17,546 bases of DNA from JACRBK01 sp964427955 (lineage in GTDB: Bacteria > Chloroflexota > Anaerolineae > Aggregatilineales > Aggregatilineaceae): positions 1 through 17,546 of the forward strand of contig CAYRWY010000072.1 of assembly GCA_964427955.1 (NCBI GenBank), given 5' to 3'. The translations under genes were made by a program, and so were the position numbers. A model generated the notes under the pieces. The model was not told where the DNA came from and searched no databases. It saw nothing but the letters and a program-made list of their open reading frames with translations. Of the stretch, positions 12,645 through 17,546 are shown piece after piece (within the stretch, counting starts at the first letter, position 1; each line of letters begins with the position of its first letter).

Positions 12645-14426
12645 TCAGGGGTTGATCGGCTCCACGCTGAGCGTGGTGGTGACGCCGGGCGGCAGATACG
12701 CCTCGAACTCCTTCAAATGGGCGGCGAGCGGGTTGATCTCCATCATGTCGATGGCGTAGAACACCACCGTCGGGTACGCGACGGCGACCATGCTGGGCAG
12801 GGTCCAGGCCCCGATCCGCACCCAGGTGGTGGGCACGCCGCCGAACTGCTCGAACGACTGGGGATAGACGATGGCGATCTTGGCGTCGTTGTCGTAGCCC
12901 AGCCGCTCGATCCGGTACGAGTCGTAGAAGCCGTGATAGCGTTCCCAGGCGACCTCGTTATTTCCCAGGCCCCACAGATCGAGAATCCGCGCGTCGGTCA
13001 GGAAGCTGGCCGCGCCCACGTCGTTCAGCGCCACGCCGCGTCGCTCGTAGTAGGTGTGGATGAAGTCGCTCATCTGGACCTGCTGGGCGTAAATATCCCA
13101 GGTGGCGGTGAGCGTTTCGTGATAGGCGTACCAGGCGCGCTCGAACAGCGGGTAGCCGAAGGCGATCACCACTCCGACCGCCGCCGCCAGCCGGGCCAGC
13201 GCGATATTCGTCAGCCGGAGATGATGGGTCGCGAGCGCGTTATCCACGACCGCGAAAGCTCTGCTCTCTCTTACCCTTAAGAATCTCCGCGCGCTCTGCG
13301 ATCTCTGCGTTGAATCATTTTTTCCCGCCTCGACGGCGAACAGCCGCGCCACGTCCTCGCCCAGCGCGACGGCCAGCACGAACAACCCCCAGCCGATCAG
13401 GTAGGCTTCGTAGCGGTAGAACCAGCCCAGCGAGGCCAGCCGCAGGTGCAAAAACGCGCCCCCGGCGAACAGGATCAGCATCAGCCCGCGCGGATCGGCG
13501 GTGCTCGGCTGGCGCAGACTGCGGGCGGCGTAGGTGGCCAGCGCGGCGAGGATCAGCAGCGTGATGCGCAGCGTGTCGCCCCCGAACAGCTCCCAGTAGA
13601 ACGCCTTGAGGTAATCGTAGGAAAACAGGCGCGTCACGGACTCGATAGTCTGGTCGAGGTTGTCGGCGGCGGCAAAGCGGCTCTTGAGCATGATCGGGTT
13701 GGGGAACCAGAATCCGCCTGAGGAGACGTTGAGCGCGCCGTAGATCAGCAGCGGGACCGCCGCCGCCGCCGCGATCAGCACCGCTCCGATCCAGCGCCCG
13801 CGCAGCACCAGCAGGATCACCGCCACCCCGATCATGAACAGCGCCTCGTAGCGCACCAGCGGCAGCGCGGCGGCCACTGCCACGAGCGCCCACCATGCCC
13901 CGGATCGCAGCGTCAGGTCGTCGTCCAGCAGGGCGCGCAGGATCAGCCCGGTGAAGGCGACCGTCAGCAGCAGGTGCAGGAGGTGCTCCTGGCCGGTGAA
14001 GATCAGGGTGGGGAGCGGCGTCAGGAAGGTGACCGCCAGCAGCATGATCAGGCTGAACAGCGGCGGCAGGTGATGGCGGCGGAACAGGCGCCACATCAGG
14101 CCGAGCGTCAGCCCCGCGCCCAGCAGGTTGAGCACGAACGGGGCGATCTCCTGCGGGCCGGTGACGACGTAGATCGCGGCCAGCAGCAGCGTCCACAGCG
14201 GCGAGGAAGAAGCCGCGCTCCATTCGTAGCGGGTGATGCCCCACACGCCGTGCCGCGCCAGGTTTTTGGCAATCGCCATGTGGATGTAGGGATCGTCCAG
14301 CGCGTAAACCAGCCGCCCGTCCTGCGCGTCGGTCGAGCGGATCACCCAGCGGATCACGACGATCAGCAGGGCCGCTAAGGCGACAATCAACGGCCAATGG
14401 CGGATGATGGGCTTGATCCTCTGCAC
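12645..14426 (-). CDS. GT-C-type membrane glycosyltransferase-like protein
   Basis: A 593-residue protein with about ten or more hydrophobic helices from residue ~12 to ~420, then a soluble C-terminal part. After the first helix, an extracytoplasmic loop reads YALDDPYIHMAIAKN (Asp44-Asp45), the acidic pair typical of GT-C enzymes that use lipid-phosphate-linked sugars. A later VRYEALFMIG resembles the R-Y-E motif seen in related bacterial families. Donor and acceptor are unknown. GTG 14426 is chosen for GGGGGGA with 5-base spacing and because the helix follows at once; the longer frame starts only with TTG at 14489. Residues ~368-390 (KNDSTQRSQSARRFLRV…) are encoded by an interspersed repeat. 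This hydrophilic insert lies between two helices and may be tolerated as a cytoplasmic or periplasmic loop. Confidence 0.82.
   Translation of the reverse strand: MQRIKPIIRHWPLIVALAALLIVVIRWVIRSTDAQDGRLVYALDDPYIHMAIAKNLARHGVWGITRYEWSAASSSPLWTLLLAAIYVVTGPQEIAPFVLNLLGAGLTLGLMWRLFRRHHLPPLFSLIMLLAVTFLTPLPTLIFTGQEHLLHLLLTVAFTGLILRALLDDDLTLRSGAWWALVAVAAALPLVRYEALFMIGVAVILLVLRGRWIGAVLIAAAAAVPLLIYGALNVSSGGFWFPNPIMLKSRFAAADNLDQTIESVTRLFSYDYLKAFYWELFGGDTLRITLLILAALATYAARSLRQPSTADPRGLMLILFAGGAFLHLRLASLGWFYRYEAYLIGWGLFVLAVALGEDVARLFAVEAGKNDSTQRSQSARRFLRVRESRAFAVVDNALATHHLRLTNIALARLAAAVGVVIAFGYPLFERAWYAYHETLTATWDIYAQQVQMSDFIHTYYERRGVALNDVGAASFLTDARILDLWGLGNNEVAWERYHGFYDSYRIERLGYDNDAKIAIVYPQSFEQFGGVPTTWVRIGAWTLPSMVAVAYPTVVFYAIDMMEINPLAAHLKEFEAYLPPGVTTTLSVEPINP
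13259..13323 (-). repeat. Interspersed repeat carried in frame inside the GT-C gene
   Basis: On the minus strand, an A-rich start is followed by ACGCAGAGATCGCAGAG, CGCGGAGATTCTTAAGGG and AAGAGAGAGCAGAG. The period and composition match the 'ACGCAGAGACGCAGAG' class of dispersed repeats known from many bacterial intergenic regions (general knowledge). It differs sharply from the GC-rich surroundings and keeps the frame open. Confidence 0.6.
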
Positions 14427-14431
14427 GTGCG

Positions 14432-14438
14432 TCCCCCC
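14432..14438 (-). promoter_or_regulatory. Ribosome binding site fixing the GTG start at 14426
   Basis: GGGGGGA on the minus strand, 5 bases before GTG. It argues against the upstream TTG start at 14489. Confidence 0.55.
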
Positions 14439-14555
14439 ACAGGCTTGCGAATGACGGCTGATCTTAGCGTCGGGCGCGCGGGCGGGCAAATTTGGCGGGA
14501 GACGCTGCTAAAGGGGCTGACGTTACGCCGCTCCTCATTCCCGGCTGTTTGGGGG

Positions 14556-14625
14556 TTTACCTCACCCTCAACCCCCACCTCCTTCTCCCTCTCCACGTCT
14601 TTTGGAGAGGGGCCGGGGGTGAGGT
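14556..14625. repeat. Palindromic intergenic repeat
   Basis: TTTACCTCACCCTCAACCCC at one end and GGGGCCGGGGGTGAGGT at the other, with CCCTCTCCA/TGGAGAGGG as the inner stem around ACGTCTTT. It lies between the two GT-C-like genes, so a joint transcript would contain this hairpin. The rest of 14427-14649 shows no gene. Confidence 0.75.
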
Positions 14626-14649
14626 CAATGGCGAAGTGCGTAACGTCAG

Positions 14650-17253
14650 TTATTTCAGTTCGATCCTCGTCACGTGCACAAGGTTGTCGCTCGCCCCGTT
14701 GTGCACGCCCAGCCGGATGCCATCGTCGGGGTGGAACCACCCGGCGTTGATGGCATACGTCCCGGCGGGCAGATCGTCCGGCAGGGGGATCGTCACGTCG
14801 ATTTGCCAGCGCGTGCCCGCGTTCCAATGCGAGGTCAGGACCGGCGGGTAGCCGGTGAACTGCGCGACAGGGCTGCCCGTGCCGAAATTGGCGACGTGCA
14901 CGAACAGCGCGTAACTGCGCGGCAGTGGGTTCTGCGCGTCCCAGAACAGGCGCACGCGCAGGGAATGATCGCCGGGCGTCACCTCGTAGGCGGTCAGCCG
15001 CAGCCCGTAATCCAGCGCCACGTCCAGCGGCGTAGGTGGGGCGTCCGCCGGTTCCCAGGTGGGCGGCTCGAACACCGCGCTCAGGCAGGCGGGCGGATCG
15101 AGCGGCGGGCAGTCGGGCGAGAGATCGGACGCAGCCCAGCAGGTCAACGCGAAGGGGTAATCGGTGCAGCCGTCCGGCGCTGCCAGCCGCAGGGTGTGGT
15201 AGCCGGGCGACAGCCGCAGCGGCACGCGGATCGTGCCATCGGCCACGCGCCAGCCCGCGCTCTGCGGGTCGTCGGCCCCGATCCAGCCGCCCGTGATCAG
15301 GTGATCGTCCAGCCAGACGGTGATCCGGCGCGGCGTGCGGTAGGGTAGGGCGCGGAAAACCAGATCGCCGTACTGCTCGGTCGCGCTGTAGAAATACCAC
15401 GCTCCGGACTCGGCCAGGAATTGGCCGCTGAACGGCCCGGCCTCGACCGTCGCGCTCCAGCCCGCCGCACTGGCCGCGCCCGGCAGCGTGAAGCCCGGCG
15501 GCGGCTCCGGCACGCGCGGGATGGCGAACACGGCGTAGCGCGCGTCCTCGAATTCGGGCGGGCCGAAGATCGAATGCAGGCGATCCACGATGGGCTGCGC
15601 GTCGGCATAGGCGACCTTGTGCACCACGACGCGATCCGCGCCCGCCTGCGACAGCAGGTAAGGCACGTCCTCGCGCCGGATCGCCGCCCAGCCGTCAGCA
15701 TTGTCGGTGGTCGCCGCGCGATCCAGCACGGCCAGCAGCGCCGGGTCCTGCGTCGTGCGGCGCAGCACGTGCCCGGCGATCAGCGGCTTGTGGTGCAGGG
15801 TTTGCAGGTACAGCGCGGTTTTGGCGACCAGGTTGTCGCCGGTCGGAATATCCAGCACGGCGCGCACGTCGTCCTGACTGGCAAGTTGGCGGAAGTAGTC
15901 CGGCTGGGATACATCGACCGTCAGGAATGGTGAGAATAACTGGTATTCGAGCAGGATCAGCCCGCCGCCCACTGCCGCCAGCGCGATCCGGACTTCGCGC
16001 CGCCGCACGCGCTCCAGCACCACTCCGGCTCCCAGGCTGGCCAGGGCGCTCAGCGCCAGCCCCGTGATCAGGTTGAAGCGGCCCGGCGTGCGGGTCGCGT
16101 CGATCAGCGGGAGATTTTCGAAGGCGGCCCAGGGCAGCACGATGTGCGACGTGTGATCCTCGATCCGGATCGTCACCGGCTGGTCGCGCCACTTGAGCAG
16201 CGGTCCCAGCGACAGCAGCATCGCGCCCAGCGCCACCGCCAGCCACAGCCGCGCGGATCGGCGGCGCAGCACGGCGATCCCTGCCAGCCCGGTCGCGATC
16301 ACGCCCAGGTAAGCGGTGCCTTCAATCGAGTTCGTGCCCAGCACGTCGCGGGCATAATCCGGCGCGATCCGGTCCGGCGGGCCGAAGGGGGACGGGCTGA
16401 CGAACGCCAGCAGATCGGTGCTGTAGGCGATGCGGCCCGGCTCGCTGATCTGCTTGATCTCGTCACCGCCGCCGATCAGGACCGGCAGGTAAAACGGCAG
16501 CAGGATCGTGCCGCCCCACAGCGTCATGAGGATCAGCGCGATCCAGGGCTGGTCGCGCCAGCTCGCCCCGCGCCGGATCAGCCGGTGCCGCTCCGCGAGC
16601 AGCAGGTACAGCCCGCCGAACAGCAGCAGCGGGAAGGTCGTGAAGATGATCTGCGAGACGTAGCCCAGCGCGCCCAGCGCCAGCCACAGCCCGCCCCACA
16701 CGATCTCACGTCGGCGCGAGGTTTCGTCCTCCAACAACCGCAGCGCGCACTCCGCCAGCAGCGGGAAGGGCCACAGCCACAGAATCCCGATGTGCCCGGC
16801 GCTTAGGTGACCCTGCATGGCCGGGAATGCCTCGAACACCAGCCCGCCCAGCAGCGCCGCCGCCGTGTTCCCGCCGGACAGGTAGCGCCCCAGGCGGTAC
16901 GCCGCCCAGCCGTTGAGCGCCAGCACGATCAGCAGCGTCAGGTTGAAGGCGGTTAGCGGGCTGATCACGAAGGCCAGCAGGGCCGGGAAGATGTATTGAA
17001 AGGGATGGGTCCACTGGATCGCACTGTGGAAACCGTGGGGATAGACCAGCAGCGGCTGATCGAACGGGTCATGGCCTTCGCGCAGGGCTTCGTTCGTCCA
17101 CCAGATATGCCGGATCAGTTCGTAGCTGTCGCTGTAGCCCGCGCCCGCCGCGTGGGTGGTGATCTGGCGGGTCAGCGGCCAGGTGATCAGCACCGCCGCC
17201 GTGAGAAAAACGAGGATCGGCAGCGCGATCCTGATTCGTGACCGATCCGGCAT
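14650..17253 (-). CDS. Large GT-C-like membrane protein with C-terminal beta-rich domain
   Basis: An 867-residue protein. A first helix (residues ~9-26) is followed by the loop GYSDSYELIRHIWWTNEAL (Asp42), a pattern typical of bacterial GT-C-like proteins of the YfhO or 'DUF/6-pyruvoyl-tetrahydropterin synthase-related' type. About eleven helices follow to residue ~440. The C-terminal ~400 residues are soluble and probably outside the membrane. They include a segment with YFYSATEQYGDLVFRALPY and, at the end, a module of the form LRLTAYEV…RLFWDA…YALFVHVAN…PPVLTSHWNAGTRWQIDVTIPLPDDLPAGTY, which recurs in many Chloroflexota membrane proteins (general knowledge). Sugar and acceptor are unknown. 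ATG 17253 follows AAAGGA. It is upstream of the second GT-C-like gene, separated by 223 bp containing a repeat. Confidence 0.85.
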   Translation of the reverse strand: MPDRSRIRIALPILVFLTAAVLITWPLTRQITTHAAGAGYSDSYELIRHIWWTNEALREGHDPFDQPLLVYPHGFHSAIQWTHPFQYIFPALLAFVISPLTAFNLTLLIVLALNGWAAYRLGRYLSGGNTAAALLGGLVFEAFPAMQGHLSAGHIGILWLWPFPLLAECALRLLEDETSRRREIVWGGLWLALGALGYVSQIIFTTFPLLLFGGLYLLLAERHRLIRRGASWRDQPWIALILMTLWGGTILLPFYLPVLIGGGDEIKQISEPGRIAYSTDLLAFVSPSPFGPPDRIAPDYARDVLGTNSIEGTAYLGVIATGLAGIAVLRRRSARLWLAVALGAMLLSLGPLLKWRDQPVTIRIEDHTSHIVLPWAAFENLPLIDATRTPGRFNLITGLALSALASLGAGVVLERVRRREVRIALAAVGGGLILLEYQLFSPFLTVDVSQPDYFRQLASQDDVRAVLDIPTGDNLVAKTALYLQTLHHKPLIAGHVLRRTTQDPALLAVLDRAATTDNADGWAAIRREDVPYLLSQAGADRVVVHKVAYADAQPIVDRLHSIFGPPEFEDARYAVFAIPRVPEPPPGFTLPGAASAAGWSATVEAGPFSGQFLAESGAWYFYSATEQYGDLVFRALPYRTPRRITVWLDDHLITGGWIGADDPQSAGWRVADGTIRVPLRLSPGYHTLRLAAPDGCTDYPFALTCWAASDLSPDCPPLDPPACLSAVFEPPTWEPADAPPTPLDVALDYGLRLTAYEVTPGDHSLRVRLFWDAQNPLPRSYALFVHVANFGTGSPVAQFTGYPPVLTSHWNAGTRWQIDVTIPLPDDLPAGTYAINAGWFHPDDGIRLGVHNGASDNLVHVTRIELK

Positions 17254-17277
17254 GGCATGATCCTTTACGTGCGTGGC

Positions 17278-17385
17278 TTTACCTCACCCCCTGACCTTCT
17301 CTCCGCCGGTGGTGAGGGGGAAATGAGCCAGTCCAGGTCTTCGCTCCAGGCAAGCTGGAGAGAGGGGAAACAGGGGGGAGGTAAA
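17278..17385. repeat. Palindromic intergenic repeat with internal arm duplication
   Basis: It begins TTTACCTCACCCCCTGACC and ends GGGGGGAGGTAAA. Its interior contains a GGTGGTGAGGGGG segment and a CTCCAGGCAAGCTGGAG hairpin. It appears to be two merged copies, directly upstream of the large GT-C-like gene. Confidence 0.65.
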
Positions 17386-17400
17386 GAGAACCACGGCTAC

Positions 17401-17483
17401 CAGCAAGCAGTGTGCCTACCCCGACGTTTCCACCGCACCGCTCCCCCTCGCCACGGGGTGGAGAGGGGGCCGGGGGGTGAGGT
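17401..17483 (-). repeat. Composite intergenic repeat
   Basis: Read on the minus strand: CCTCACCCCCCGGCCCCCTC, CCACCCCGTGGCGAGGGGGA, GCGGTGCGGTGGAAACGTC and a degraded hairpin ending in CTGCTTGCTG. It matches the 6281-6376 copy closely in its first two thirds and diverges at the hairpin. Confidence 0.75.
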
Positions 17484-17491
17484 TCGTCGGC

Positions 17492-17546
17492 TTATTTATA
17501 CGTCCCGGAGCTGTACACGTACACGAACGGCTTTTCGAAGCCGCCG
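17492..17546 (-). CDS. 3' end of a further gene (partial)
   Basis: On the minus strand the last codons read GGFEKPFVYVYSSGTYK followed by TAA (17492-17494). Only 17 residues are inside the window, so function cannot be assigned. Same strand and position suggest it belongs with the GT-C-like genes, and an F-V-Y-V ending is compatible with a C-terminal extracytoplasmic domain of such a protein, but this is weak. Confidence 0.55.
   Translation of the reverse strand, partial: GGFEKPFVYVYSSGTYK

Noticed and set aside
14427..14489. 21-residue N-terminal extension of the GT-C gene from a TTG at 14489
   Set aside because: The internal GTG has a better ribosome site and places the first membrane helix normally close to the N-terminus.
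3386..17483. Repeats considered as a CRISPR array
   Set aside because: The copies are dispersed over 14 kb, variable in length and orientation, with genes rather than regular spacers between them; no cas genes are present.
1..17546. tRNA, rRNA, riboswitch or toxin-antitoxin and defence modules
   Set aside because: I looked for conserved tRNA arms, rRNA blocks, known riboswitch cores and nuclease/antitoxin pairs and found none that could be supported.

Overview
The window looks like chromosomal DNA from a high-GC, free-living bacterium, most likely a member of the Chloroflexota (Anaerolineae-like). This is inferred from several things together: very GC-rich coding sequence, a TPR–membrane-helix–Pro/Thr-tail protein, large GT-C type membrane proteins with a C-terminal beta-rich domain, and many G/C-rich palindromic intergenic repeats built on CCTCACCCC…GGGGTGAGG. 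No rRNA, tRNA, phage, plasmid or CRISPR signal was seen. One run of 100 N (11269-11368) shows this is a scaffold from a draft or metagenome assembly.

Layout. (1) Positions 1-3277, plus strand: the 3' part of a TolB-like beta-propeller protein, followed 23 bp later by an M3-family oligoendopeptidase. (2) Positions 3472-7472, minus strand: five genes read right to left. They are a CoiA-like nuclease with its own extended -10 promoter, a membrane-anchored protein with two possible PH-like repeats, a TPR/transmembrane/Pro-Thr-rich protein, a 64-residue basic protein with two candidate promoters and a clear terminator, and a stand-alone response-regulator receiver with promoter and terminator. (3) Positions 7689-9197, plus strand: a secreted protein with three PPC-like domains and a novel-looking duplicated C-terminal motif, followed by a terminator. 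(4) Positions 9442-17546, minus strand: a uracil-DNA-glycosylase-superfamily protein with a TTGACA promoter, a VOC-family ring-cleaving-dioxygenase-like protein, a PlsC-like acyltransferase interrupted by the N gap, two large GT-C-like membrane proteins, and the last 17 codons of another gene.

Functional reading. Most products are ordinary housekeeping or envelope functions: peptide turnover, receiver-type signalling, DNA repair or uptake, lipid acylation and membrane glycosyl transfer. The two GT-C-like genes and the acyltransferase plausibly contribute to envelope glycan or lipid assembly, but no pathway can be assigned. I do not see a convincing new multi-gene defence or mobile system. The most unusual material is repetitive. 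There is a multi-copy composite intergenic repeat, a roughly 117-bp element with 15-bp perfect terminal inverted repeats around one of the palindromes, and an interspersed repeat carried in frame inside a glycosyltransferase gene. The duplicated C-terminal motif of the PPC protein and the divergent catalytic motifs of the UDG-like protein are the best protein-level leads.
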